Source: Candidatus Amarolinea dominans (GTDB taxonomy: Bacteria; Chloroflexota; Anaerolineae; SSC4; Amarolineaceae). Taken from it: a stretch of 64,000 bases of DNA. Each line of letters begins with the position of its first letter. Within the stretch, counting starts at the first letter, position 1. Positions 25,608 to 33,757 of the stretch are shown one piece after another. The translations under genes and the position numbers were made by a program. The notes beneath the pieces are model-generated. The model was given only the letters and a program-made list of their open reading frames with translations, had not been told where the DNA came from and did no database searches. The stretch spans positions 248,001 through 312,000 of the forward strand of contig JADJYJ010000008.1 of the NCBI GenBank assembly GCA_016719785.1, read 5' to 3'.

Positions 25608-26918
25608 TCAGGCGGCTGATTCGAGATGATCGGGATCGGCATCTGACCCCCAGCGGATGGCCTGGCCGGTTTGGTTCAGCAAGAGGGGCCGCGTGCGCCG
25701 GCTGATGGTGTCGGCGTTGACGATGCACTTCGCCGCCTCGGGGCGTGATGGGACTTCGTACATCACGTCGAGCAACGTCTCTTCGATGATGCTGCGCAGG
25801 CCACGCGCACCGGTTTTGTGCTTCAGCGCGGCGCTGGCGGCGGTCTGCAGTGCATCGGTTGTGAAGACCAGTTCCACATTGTCGAGCGCAAAAAGGCGCT
25901 GAAACTGCTTGACCAACGCATTCTTGGGTTGGGTGAGTACGGCAATCAAAGCCTTCTCGTCCAACGGTTCCAGGCTGACGGTGACGGGCAGGCGCCCTAC
26001 GAATTCCGGGATCAAACCGAAGCGCATCAGGTCATCGGGGATGGTCTGACGCAGGAGTATCGCGCGTGCCTTTTCACGCTGCAGTGCGGAATCCCCGTGT
26101 CCCTGGCTGAAGCCTAACTGTCCCTTGATCCCGATGCGCTGCCCGACGACTTTCTCCAGCTCGGTGAAGGCGCCGCCACAGATGAAGAGGATGTTGCGCG
26201 TGTCAAGCTGCACGAACTCCTGATTGGGATGCTTGCGCCCGCCGTGCGGCGGCACATTGGCCGTAGTGCCTTCGATGATCTTGAGCAGGGCCTGCTGCAC
26301 ACCTTCGCCGGAGACATCACGCGTGATGGACGGGTTATCGCCCGACTTGCGCGCGATCTTGTCAATCTCGTCAATGTAGATGATGCCCAGGCGTGCCCGC
26401 TCCACGTTCCACTCGGCAGACTGCAGCAGGCTGGACAGAATGGTTTCCACGTCTTCGCCCACATACCCCGCCTCGGTCAGGCTGGTGGCATCGGCAATCG
26501 TGAAGGGCACGTCGAGGATACGGGCCAGCGTCTGCGCCAACAGCGTCTTGCCTGAGCCGGTCGGCCCGATCAGCAGGATATTGCTCTTTTGCAGTTCCAC
26601 CTCATTGGTGTCGCCGCCGTTGGCGATGCGCTTGTAGTGATTGTAAACCGCCACCGACAGCACCTTCTTGGCGCGGTCCTGGCCGATCACATATTCATCC
26701 AGACGCGCCACGATTTCTTTGGGCGACATGATATGGTCGAAAAGTGGCGGCGCCGTGGGCGCAGCCTTCAGGTTCTCCTCGTTCAGGATCTCCTGACACA
26801 GGCGCACACACTCATCGCAAATGAAAACGCCTTCAGGCCCGGCGATCAACCGGGCCGCCTCGCTCGCCTTGCGACCGCAAAAAGAGCAAACGGACACGCT
26901 GTCCGGTTTACTGACCAT
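25608..26918 (-). CDS. clpX: ATP-dependent Clp protease ATP-binding subunit ClpX
   Basis: 436-residue AAA+ unfoldase that feeds tagged proteins to ClpP. The N-terminal zinc-binding domain has Cys11, Cys14, Cys34 and Cys37 (CSFC...CDEC). Walker A GPTGSGKT is at 118-125, Walker [12 protein letters not shown] follows, and the pore and sensor motifs are typical ([11 protein letters not shown]). The start overlaps the clpP stop by 11 bases, so the two are translationally linked in a tig-clpP-clpX operon. It converges with the sensor kinase gene. Confidence 0.97.
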   Translation of the reverse strand: MVSKPDSVSVCSFCGRKASEAARLIAGPEGVFICDECVRLCQEILNEENLKAAPTAPPLFDHIMSPKEIVARLDEYVIGQDRAKKVLSVAVYNHYKRIANGGDTNEVELQKSNILLIGPTGSGKTLLAQTLARILDVPFTIADATSLTEAGYVGEDVETILSSLLQSAEWNVERARLGIIYIDEIDKIARKSGDNPSITRDVSGEGVQQALLKIIEGTTANVPPHGGRKHPNQEFVQLDTRNILFICGGAFTELEKVVGQRIGIKGQLGFSQGHGDSALQREKARAILLRQTIPDDLMRFGLIPEFVGRLPVTVSLEPLDEKALIAVLTQPKNALVKQFQRLFALDNVELVFTTDALQTAASAALKHKTGARGLRSIIEETLLDVMYEVPSRPEAAKCIVNADTISRRTRPLLLNQTGQAIRWGSDADPDHLESAA

Positions 26919-27543
26919 TCTGGCTTAGCTCCACTGCCGCCTGCACCACGGCCGGGGGTTCGCCTAACACGGCATCCACCAGGCCGTAAGCCACGGCCTC
27001 TTGCGCGCTGAAGTAGTGATCGCGGTTGAAATCGGCCGCGATGCGCTCGGGCGGTTGGCCGGTGTGGTTGGCAAGGATGGCATGCAACATGCGCTGCATA
27101 CGCATCAGCTCGTTCAACTGAATTTCCACATCGGGCGCGTACCCCTGGGCGCCACCGCCGGCCGGGTGCATGTGGATCGTGGCATGGGGCAGCGTCATAC
27201 GCTTGCCTTTGCGCCCTGCCGCCAGCAGCACCGTGGCCATGCTGGCCGTCCAACCCACCGCCACCGTCGAAACCGGCGCCTGGATCATCTGGATGGTATC
27301 GTAGATCGCCAGGCCGGGGTAGATGTGTCCGCCCGGCGAGTTGATATACAATTGAATGTCACGTTCCGGGTCTTCCCGGTTGAGGAAGAGCAACTGCGCC
27401 ACGATCAGGTTTGCCACCTGGTCGTTGACCGGGGTGCCCAGGAAGATGATGCGTTCCTTGAGCAGCAGGGAGTAGATGTCATAGGCACGTTCGCCGCGCC
27501 CCGATTGTTCGATGACCATCGGAATTAAGGATTGCGGTAGCAT
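26908..27543 (-). CDS. clpP: ATP-dependent Clp protease proteolytic subunit
   Basis: 211-residue serine peptidase forming the barrel chamber of ClpXP. Catalytic Ser101 ([11 protein letters not shown]) and His126 are visible, and an Asp occurs in the region [15 protein letters not shown]. The usual IHQP after the catalytic strand reads MHPAGG here, a mild variant. The gene lies 18 bases after tig and overlaps clpX. Confidence 0.95.
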   Translation of the reverse strand: MLPQSLIPMVIEQSGRGERAYDIYSLLLKERIIFLGTPVNDQVANLIVAQLLFLNREDPERDIQLYINSPGGHIYPGLAIYDTIQMIQAPVSTVAVGWTASMATVLLAAGRKGKRMTLPHATIHMHPAGGGAQGYAPDVEIQLNELMRMQRMLHAILANHTGQPPERIAADFNRDHYFSAQEAVAYGLVDAVLGEPPAVVQAAVELSQNGQ

Positions 27544-27561
27544 CTGGTTTTTTTCTTTCTT

Positions 27562-29046
27562 CTATTCTTCGTGGTCTTTGTGATCTTCTTCATCGCCATG
27601 ACCCTCGCCATGACCCTCGTCATGACCCTCGTCGTGACCCTCGTCATGACCCTCGTCGTGACCCTCGTCATGACCCTCGTCATGGCCCTCGTCCTGGCCC
27701 TCGTCGTGACCCTCGTCGTGACCCTCGTCCTGGTCATGCACATCGGGCGGCAGCGGGTTGCCCTGGGCAATGGCCACCAGGCGATCCAGCGAACGCCGGT
27801 TGATCAACTGTTCCAGCAGGTACATCTGCCCACCCTCTGAATGCATCAGCGTGCGATAACTTTCAGCCTGATCGTCCTTCATGGTGCGTGCCACGGACTC
27901 GATCTCAGACTCCAAATCCTCCGCATGCAGGTGTACATTCTCGGCGCGCACGGTGGCGGCCAGAGCTAGTTTTTGTTTGACGCGGCCCTCCGCCATAGGG
28001 CGCAGCCCCTCGCTCACTTGCTCCGCCGTCTGCTGGGTATAGCGCAAATAGCTTTCGAAGTCCAGGCCCAAGTTGCGGTATTCGTCTTTGTACTCTTCGA
28101 GCATCCGCGCCTGCTCATCTTCGACCAACTGCAGCGGGAAGTCGAGCGTTACCGCGTTCGCGACGACGGCTTCCAGCACGGCATGACGGTAGTCTGTCTC
28201 AGCCTGGCCACGGCGTTCCTCTTCCAGGTTGCCGCGCAGATGGGCGCGCAGTGCGGCATAATCAGGGAAGTCGCCCGCTTCCTGGGCCAATTCCTCATCG
28301 GTGGGCGCGACCTTGGCCTTGACCCCCTGCATCGTGGTGTTGAACTCTACCGCGTGCCCTGCCCACTGCGACGTTGAACTGTCAGGGTAGGTCAACACGA
28401 AGGATTTGGTCTCGCCGATCGCCATGCCGACGAACGCAGCATTCAGGCCAGGCACCAGGCCATCATCGGTGTCACTCAGTTCTATGTCCCAGCCTTCGCG
28501 CTGGATCACCTGGTCCTCGCCGGCCATACCGCTGATGTCCACCGTTACCATGTCACCGAACTGAGCCGGGCGGTCAACCGGTGACCAAGCGCTGCGCTGG
28601 TCGCGCATCTCATCCACCAGTTTATCCACATCTTCATCTGCTATTATGACCTGCGGCATGGGGATGCGCAGATTCGAGCGGTAGTCGCCCAGGTCAGCGA
28701 CCGGCTGCAGCGGCACCACCAGCGTCAGCGAGATCGGCTCGGCGGTGTAGTCGGAGAGACTGGGCCGACCACTGGGCGCTAGTTCGCTTTGCGCGATGGC
28801 GTCTGTGTAGGCCAGATCGAAGAGCGCATCGAGAGACTCTTGCACCAGGGCCTCGCGGCCGACGCGGCGCACAATGACCTCGTAGGGGGCCTTGCCCGGT
28901 CGGAAACCGGCAATCCGAATCTCGCCCGCCACGCGCCTGGCCGTTTTGCGCAGAACGGGGTCGGCCAGCGCCTCGGGGATCGTAATGGTCACTCGCGCCT
29001 GGCGGTTCTCCATCGCTTCCACAGCGACTTGATATGGTTCTGACAA
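27562..29046 (-). CDS. tig: Trigger factor with a His/Asp/Glu/Gly repeat tail
   Basis: 494-residue ribosome-bound chaperone and peptidyl-prolyl isomerase. The N-terminal ribosome-binding domain carries the signature GFRPGKAPYEVIVRR, the FKBP-like domain spans about 150-245 (AQFGDMVTVDISGMAG), and a long helical C-domain follows. The last ~62 residues are nearly pure tetrapeptide repeats (mostly HDEG) with about 14 histidines, which is not part of the normal trigger factor. Such a tail would bind divalent metal ions. The start appears to be TTG with AGGAG about ten bases upstream. First gene of tig-clpP-clpX. Confidence 0.95.
   Translation of the reverse strand: MSEPYQVAVEAMENRQARVTITIPEALADPVLRKTARRVAGEIRIAGFRPGKAPYEVIVRRVGREALVQESLDALFDLAYTDAIAQSELAPSGRPSLSDYTAEPISLTLVVPLQPVADLGDYRSNLRIPMPQVIIADEDVDKLVDEMRDQRSAWSPVDRPAQFGDMVTVDISGMAGEDQVIQREGWDIELSDTDDGLVPGLNAAFVGMAIGETKSFVLTYPDSSTSQWAGHAVEFNTTMQGVKAKVAPTDEELAQEAGDFPDYAALRAHLRGNLEEERRGQAETDYRHAVLEAVVANAVTLDFPLQLVEDEQARMLEEYKDEYRNLGLDFESYLRYTQQTAEQVSEGLRPMAEGRVKQKLALAATVRAENVHLHAEDLESEIESVARTMKDDQAESYRTLMHSEGGQMYLLEQLINRRSLDRLVAIAQGNPLPPDVHDQDEGHDEGHDEGQDEGHDEGHDEGHDEGHDEGHDEGHDEGHGEGHGDEEDHKDHEE
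27596..27735. repeat. 12-base tandem repeat encoding the HDEG tail of trigger factor
   Basis: On the plus strand the unit reads CATGACCCTCGT with CGTGAC variants, repeated about eleven times. Because the period is 12, all three frames stay open and insertion or loss of units keeps the tig frame. Confidence 0.88.
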
Positions 29047-29100
29047 GTTTTGTTTACTCCTTTTGGGGTTTCATGGTTGGAAAATCAGCACAAGATTATG

Positions 29101-29172
29101 TACTGCAAGCGAGCACGAATTGCGCTTGTTTCCTTAAGCGGAAAAGTGAAGTCTATTCCCGCTTGCAGTATA
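29101..29172. mobile_element. Small inverted-repeat element, family B, copy 2
   Basis: Starts TACTGCAAGCGAGC and ends CCCGCTTGCAGTATA. The interior (CACGAATTGCGCTTGTTTCC, then AAGTGAAGTCTATT) matches the complement of the element at 18261-18334 with a few changes. It lies 54 bases upstream of tig, as copy 1 lies 46 bases upstream of hisS. Confidence 0.82.
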
Positions 29173-29194
29173 ACACACACATAATAGATAGCAA
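29167..29194 (-). promoter_or_regulatory. Possible tig promoter whose -10 box is the repeat end
   Basis: On the minus strand TTGCTA (29194-29189), a 16-base spacer, then TATACT (29172-29167). The -10 hexamer is the terminal TATACT of the family B element. Confidence 0.5.
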
Positions 29195-29203
29195 GTTCAG
29201 GAT

Positions 29204-31030
29204 TCAACGCCGGGCGAAGAACTTTTCCAGTTGCACGGCGCTGAGCGCAATCATGGTTGGGCGGCCGTGCGGGCAGGTGCGCGGGCTTTGACAAGCCTCC
29301 AGTTGGCGGATCAGCTCGCGCATTTCGATCAAGGACAGCGTTTGGCCCCCTTTGATCGCGGCCCGCTTACAGATGATGCGCACCAGTCGCGCCTCGCGCG
29401 CGTCATTGACCAGGTCTTCTTCCTGTGCCAGGCCCTCCAGCACCTCCTGCGTGGCTTGATGAGGGTCAGCGCGGTGCATGATGGCCGGCACGCTGCGCAC
29501 CAGATAGGTGTGACCGCCAAAAGGCTCCAGAATAAAACCCAGGTCGTTGAGCACGGCCGCATATTCGGCCAGCAGGCCGGCATGGTGACCCAGCGGTGTG
29601 AACGTGATCGGTTCCAACAGGGCTTGGCTGGGCACCGCATGGCGTTGCATCTCTGCCGTCATCTTTTCATACAGGATGCGTTCGTGCGCGGCGTGTTGGT
29701 CAATCAAATAGAGGCCATCAGGCCCCTCGGCGATGATGTAGGTCGCGCCGGCCTGGCCGATAACCCGCAGCATCGGTAGGTCGGAGGCGGTCGGCGGCTC
29801 GGCAGGCCACGGCGCTACCCCCTGCTCGTCAGGCGTCGGCAGCGGAGCCGGCGCAAGGGCGGACCGCGGCAAGCCTAGTTCAGGCTGTTGAGGCGCCTGC
29901 CCGGCGTTGAGCAAGGCCTGGCGGCGCTCCTCCCAGCCGTCGGGTTGGCCCCAGCCTGGGGTCGGCGCGGGCAGGGTGACGCTGGGCAGCGGCGCCTGTT
30001 CGATGAGAGCCTGATGCACCGCTTTTTGCACGGCCCGGTAAACCGCGCGCGGGTCGCGAAAGCGCACTTCGGCCTTCGTCGGATGCACATTGACATCTAC
30101 CAGGCTCGGTTCCAGTTCGATCAGCAGCGTGGCCAGGGGATAGCGGCCCACCGGCAGAAAGGTATGGTACGCCTCCAGCACGGCGTAAGTGAGCGTGCGG
30201 TCCTGAATCCAACGACGGTTGAGGAAAAAAGTGATGTGGTTGCGGTTGGCCCGGTGTTGCGACGGCAGGCCGATGTAGCCCCAAACCGTGGGCGTCAGGC
30301 TGGCGGGGGGGCGATTTTCTCCGAAAACGCCGACGGGGGGGCGATTTTCTCCGAAAACGCCGACGGGGATCATCTCGCGCGCCACATCCAGCCCGTGAAC
30401 CTTGACCAGGACATCGGTCAGGGCGCCGCTGCCGGTTGACTGAAAGACCAGGCGGCCATCGGCCAGCAGGCTAAAGCGCCGTTCGGGGAAGGCCTGGGCA
30501 TAGCGGGCGATCATCTCCGCAATGTGCCCACCCTCGGTTTGGGGTTGACGGAGAAAGGCGAGGCGGGCCGGCATGTTGAAGAAAAGGTTTTCCACCGTGA
30601 TGACCGTACCGGGGGGCGCGCCGTGGCTTTCACGCGCCACGATCTGTCCGCCTTCCAGACGCACCTGGGCGCCCGTCTCTTCGCTGGCGCTGCGGGTGAG
30701 AATGGTCATCTGTGAAACAGCGGCAATGCTGTTGAGGGCTTCGCCACGAAACCCCAGCGTCGTGATGTGCTGCAAGTCGTCGGCTGTGCGCAGCTTGCTG
30801 GTGGCGTGGCGTGCGACCGCCAACTCCACCTCGGCGTGGGGAATGCCGCAGCCGTTATCAATCACCCGCAGGAGGCGCCGCCCACCCTCACGGATCTCCA
30901 CGCGGATATCCGTCGCGCCGGCGTCCAGGCTGTTTTCGATCAGCTCTTTGGCTGTCGAGGCCGGACGTTCGACCACTTCGCCGGCAGCGATTTTGCCCAC
31001 CACATCGGGTGGTAGAATCATAATAGCCAT
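29204..31030 (-). CDS. mutL: DNA mismatch repair protein MutL
   Basis: 608-residue ATPase that couples mismatch recognition to strand removal. The N-terminal GHKL ATPase blocks are clear: KIAAGEVVERP, ELIENSLDAGA, IDNGCGI, TLGFRGEAL and the S5-like region VDVNVHPTKAEVRF. The C-terminal domain ends with the CPHGRPT motif; near its start QAGATYIIAEGPDGLYLIDQ and HAAHERILYE are typical. The start at ATG 31030 (MAIMILPPDVV) gives the normal N-terminus; upstream in-frame codons are not family-like. Residues ~223-242 are two copies of a decapeptide containing GENRPP encoded by a 30-base repeat, inserted before the transducer domain. No mutS is in the window. Confidence 0.95.
   Translation of the reverse strand: MAIMILPPDVVGKIAAGEVVERPASTAKELIENSLDAGATDIRVEIREGGRRLLRVIDNGCGIPHAEVELAVARHATSKLRTADDLQHITTLGFRGEALNSIAAVSQMTILTRSASEETGAQVRLEGGQIVARESHGAPPGTVITVENLFFNMPARLAFLRQPQTEGGHIAEMIARYAQAFPERRFSLLADGRLVFQSTGSGALTDVLVKVHGLDVAREMIPVGVFGENRPPVGVFGENRPPASLTPTVWGYIGLPSQHRANRNHITFFLNRRWIQDRTLTYAVLEAYHTFLPVGRYPLATLLIELEPSLVDVNVHPTKAEVRFRDPRAVYRAVQKAVHQALIEQAPLPSVTLPAPTPGWGQPDGWEERRQALLNAGQAPQQPELGLPRSALAPAPLPTPDEQGVAPWPAEPPTASDLPMLRVIGQAGATYIIAEGPDGLYLIDQHAAHERILYEKMTAEMQRHAVPSQALLEPITFTPLGHHAGLLAEYAAVLNDLGFILEPFGGHTYLVRSVPAIMHRADPHQATQEVLEGLAQEEDLVNDAREARLVRIICKRAAIKGGQTLSLIEMRELIRQLEACQSPRTCPHGRPTMIALSAVQLEKFFARR
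30305..30364. repeat. Two tandem 30-bp palindromic units inside mutL (ENRPP element)
   Basis: Each unit reads GGGGGGGCGATTTTCTCCGA then AAACGCCGAC. The part GGCGATTTTC/GAAAACGCC can pair with one bulge. On the coding strand each gives VGVFGENRPP. Related units are inside ftsK at 54331-54360 and 55757-55816. Confidence 0.85.
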
Positions 31031-31194
31031 GATGCAACCGATTGTAGCACATGCAAGGCATTTTTGCGCTATTTTCAACGCAAAGGCAGGAATTCCGAAT
31101 GTGGTCGCTGAAGACATCTGGAGAGAACCCTGTGGCAGGCCGGCTGAAGCCTCGATTCCGGGTACATCTGGAACTACTGACAAAACGGTTTGAT

Positions 31195-31223
31195 TTGACG
31201 CGATGCGTTAAAGGGTGTATCAT
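31195..31223 (+). promoter_or_regulatory. Promoter of the beta-oxidation operon
   Basis: TTGACG at 31195-31200, a 17-base spacer, TATCAT at 31218-31223. The first operon gene starts 70 bases later. The divergent mutL starts at 31030. Confidence 0.72.
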
Positions 31224-31292
31224 ACATTTGAGCTTCCCTTTCGATCGCCATTGATCTGCTTGAAAAAAATCAAATAACAAGGTGCGTAGAGC

Positions 31293-32384
31293 ATGTACTC
31301 GTTTGACTTGACAGATGAACAGCGCATGTTGACCGAAACCGTTCAGCGTTTTGCCAGCCGCAACATGCGCGCGGTTTACCGTAAAGCCGTTGATCGTGGC
31401 GCCATCCCTGATGATGTCATCGCCACCGGCTGGGACCTGGGACTGATTCCAAGCGCCATTCCTGACCAGTATGGCGGTTTTGGCGCGCTGTCAGCGGTGA
31501 CAGGCGCCCTCTTTGCCGAAGAGTTGGGTTGGGGGGACATTGCCACCAGTCTGCATCTGCTGGCGCCAAGCCTGGTGACCACGCCGCTGCTACTGTGCGG
31601 CACCGATGAGCAGAAAGCAGCCTATCTACCTCGTTTCTGTGACGCGACCTTCTACCCTGCCACGGCCGCGCTCATCGAGCCGCGTATCCAATTCGATCCG
31701 AATGAACTGCAAACAACGGCCACGCGTGACGGCGACGTTTATGTCCTCGATGGCGTCAAGGCCTTCGTACCGCTGGCCGACCGCGCCGACCTGCTGCTGG
31801 TCTACGCCGCGCAAGATGGCAAGACGCAGGCCTTCCTGGTGGATGCACCGATCGCCGGGCTGACCATCGGCGCGCGCGAGAAAACCATGGGTTTCAGCGC
31901 GCTTTCCCTGTACCGGGTCACGCTCAGAGGTGTGCGGGTGCCGGCCAGTAACCGCCTGGGCGGTGAGCAGGGGTGCCAGTTCGGCAACCTGCTCAACCAC
32001 ACCAACGTGGCGATGTCCGCCCTGGCCGTGGGGCAGGCACGCGCCGCTTACGACTATGCGCGTGAGTATGCCAAAGAGCGCGAAGCTTTCGGCGAACCGA
32101 TTGCCTCGCGCCAGGCCATCGCCTTCATCCTGGCTAACATGGCGATTGAGATTGATGCCACCCGGCTGATGACCTGGGAAGCGGCCTGGAAACTCGACCA
32201 GGGGCGGGATGCGACACGTGAGGCTTACCTGGCGCGCATGCAGGCCGATCAGATGGTGATGAATGTCACCGACGGCGCGGTCCAGGTGCTGGGTGGACAC
32301 GGCTACGTCAAAGAACATCCGGTGGAAATGTGGCTGCGCAATGGCCGCGGCTTCGGAACGCTGACCGGTTTAGCCATGATCTGA
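31293..32384 (+). CDS. Acyl-CoA dehydrogenase family protein (short form)
   Basis: 363-residue flavoprotein of the acyl-CoA dehydrogenase family. The N-terminal helical domain begins DLTDEQRMLTETVQRFASRN, the middle beta domain is short, and the C-terminal helical domain has the typical REYAKEREAFGEPIASRQAI and QVLGGHGYVKEHPVEMWLRN. The usual TEP-x-x-GSD substrate/FAD motif in the middle domain is replaced by LIEPRIQFDPNELQT, so activity or substrate may differ from standard enzymes. It could pair with the second dehydrogenase that follows 61 bases downstream, as some heteromeric ACADs do. First gene of a five-gene fatty acid oxidation operon. Confidence 0.85.
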   Translation: MYSFDLTDEQRMLTETVQRFASRNMRAVYRKAVDRGAIPDDVIATGWDLGLIPSAIPDQYGGFGALSAVTGALFAEELGWGDIATSLHLLAPSLVTTPLLLCGTDEQKAAYLPRFCDATFYPATAALIEPRIQFDPNELQTTATRDGDVYVLDGVKAFVPLADRADLLLVYAAQDGKTQAFLVDAPIAGLTIGAREKTMGFSALSLYRVTLRGVRVPASNRLGGEQGCQFGNLLNHTNVAMSALAVGQARAAYDYAREYAKEREAFGEPIASRQAIAFILANMAIEIDATRLMTWEAAWKLDQGRDATREAYLARMQADQMVMNVTDGAVQVLGGHGYVKEHPVEMWLRNGRGFGTLTGLAMI

Positions 32385-32445
32385 GACAGGTGAACGACGA
32401 CGCGTCGTCATTCACCCCACGTCAAGTACGATACGGAGGACTCCA

Positions 32446-33729
32446 ATGCCAATTGAATTCTCAGTTCCAGTAGAGGTGGCCCAACAGACGAAGTTGGCTC
32501 AGATGGCGGCCGAGCAAGTCATGCGTCGCTTGTCGCGCTACTTCGATGAACATGAGCATGAGCGACCGATCGAATACATCCAGTTCATCTGGCCGTTCAT
32601 GCAGCAAATCGAGCGCAGCTATTTGCCGCGCCCGGCCAAGAACGGCGACAGCCAGCCAAAGGCCGAAGACAAGCCCAAAAAGGCGTCAAACGACAACGTC
32701 AGGATGATCCACATGATCGAGGCGCTGTCCTGGGGCGATGCCGGCATCTACCTGTGTACACCGTCGAGCGCGCTGGGCGGCGCGGCGATCAACGCGGTGG
32801 GCACGCCGGAGCAGAAAGAACGCTTCTTGCGCCGTTTCACCGAGGGCGCGCCCAAATGGGGCGCCATGGCCATGACCGAGCCACACGCCGGCTCGGACAC
32901 TTCGAACATTCAGACCACAGCACGGCTGGACGAGGCCACCCACGAGTGGGTGCTCAACGGCGAAAAGATCTATTGCACGAGCGGCGCGCTGGCGACCCAG
33001 GAGAGCAACGGCCTGGTGGTGGTATGGGCGACGGCTGGGCGAACGGCCGGGCGCGCGACGATGAAGCCGTTCGTGGTGGAAGCCGGGACGCCCGGCATGA
33101 CGGTGGCGAAGAAAGAGCGCAAGTTGGGCATCCGCGCCAGCGACACCGTCAGCCTGGTCTTCGAAGACTGCCGCATCCCGTATGACAACATCCTGGGGGC
33201 GCTGGACGCGCCCAAAGCAGGCGAGGGCAACGGCAACGGGCAGGACAAGGGCTTCAAGGGCGCCATGAAGACTTTCGATTCGTCACGGCCCTGGGTGGCC
33301 GCCAGTGCGATCGGCATTGCGCGCGCGGCGTTCGAGTTTACCCGCGACACCCTGAAGAAAGAGGGCATCAGCATGCCCTATGGCGTGCCGAAGTACAAGC
33401 TCACCAGTGTGCAGCGCGACCTGCTGGAAATGGAAATGGACATTCAGGCCGGTTGGCTGCTGACGGTGCGCTCAGCCGCGTACATGGATCAGGGGCAGTC
33501 GAACAGCCTGGAGGCGGCGATGGCCAAGGCCAAGGCCGGCCTGGTGGTGACGCGGGTGACGCAGAAGGCGGTGGAACTGTTGGGGCCGCTGGGCTATTCG
33601 CACGAGTTCCTGGTGGAAAAGTGGATGCGCGACGCGAAGATCAACGACATCTTCGAAGGCACGGGCCAGATCAACACGCTGATTGTGGCGCGGCGCATCC
33701 TGGGCTACACGCGGCGCGAACTGAAGTAG
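32446..33729 (+). CDS. Acyl-CoA dehydrogenase
   Basis: 427 residues. It contains the standard middle-domain motif AMTEPHAGSDTSNIQTTA, the lid VLNGEKIYCTSGA, and the C-terminal block AKAGLVVTRVTQKAVELLGP followed by LGYSHEFLVEKWMRDAKIND and IFEGTGQIN. It oxidises acyl-CoA to trans-2-enoyl-CoA with FAD, passing electrons to ETF. The ribosome site is GGAGG. A charged linker near residues 65-85 (KNGDSQPKAEDKPKKAS) is an insert relative to shorter relatives. Transcribed with the adjoining dehydrogenase and the FadN-like gene 28 bases downstream. Confidence 0.92.
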   Translation: MPIEFSVPVEVAQQTKLAQMAAEQVMRRLSRYFDEHEHERPIEYIQFIWPFMQQIERSYLPRPAKNGDSQPKAEDKPKKASNDNVRMIHMIEALSWGDAGIYLCTPSSALGGAAINAVGTPEQKERFLRRFTEGAPKWGAMAMTEPHAGSDTSNIQTTARLDEATHEWVLNGEKIYCTSGALATQESNGLVVVWATAGRTAGRATMKPFVVEAGTPGMTVAKKERKLGIRASDTVSLVFEDCRIPYDNILGALDAPKAGEGNGNGQDKGFKGAMKTFDSSRPWVAASAIGIARAAFEFTRDTLKKEGISMPYGVPKYKLTSVQRDLLEMEMDIQAGWLLTVRSAAYMDQGQSNSLEAAMAKAKAGLVVTRVTQKAVELLGPLGYSHEFLVEKWMRDAKINDIFEGTGQINTLIVARRILGYTRRELK

Positions 33730-33757
33730 CGCAGGCGCGCAGAGGAGAGATTGACGC

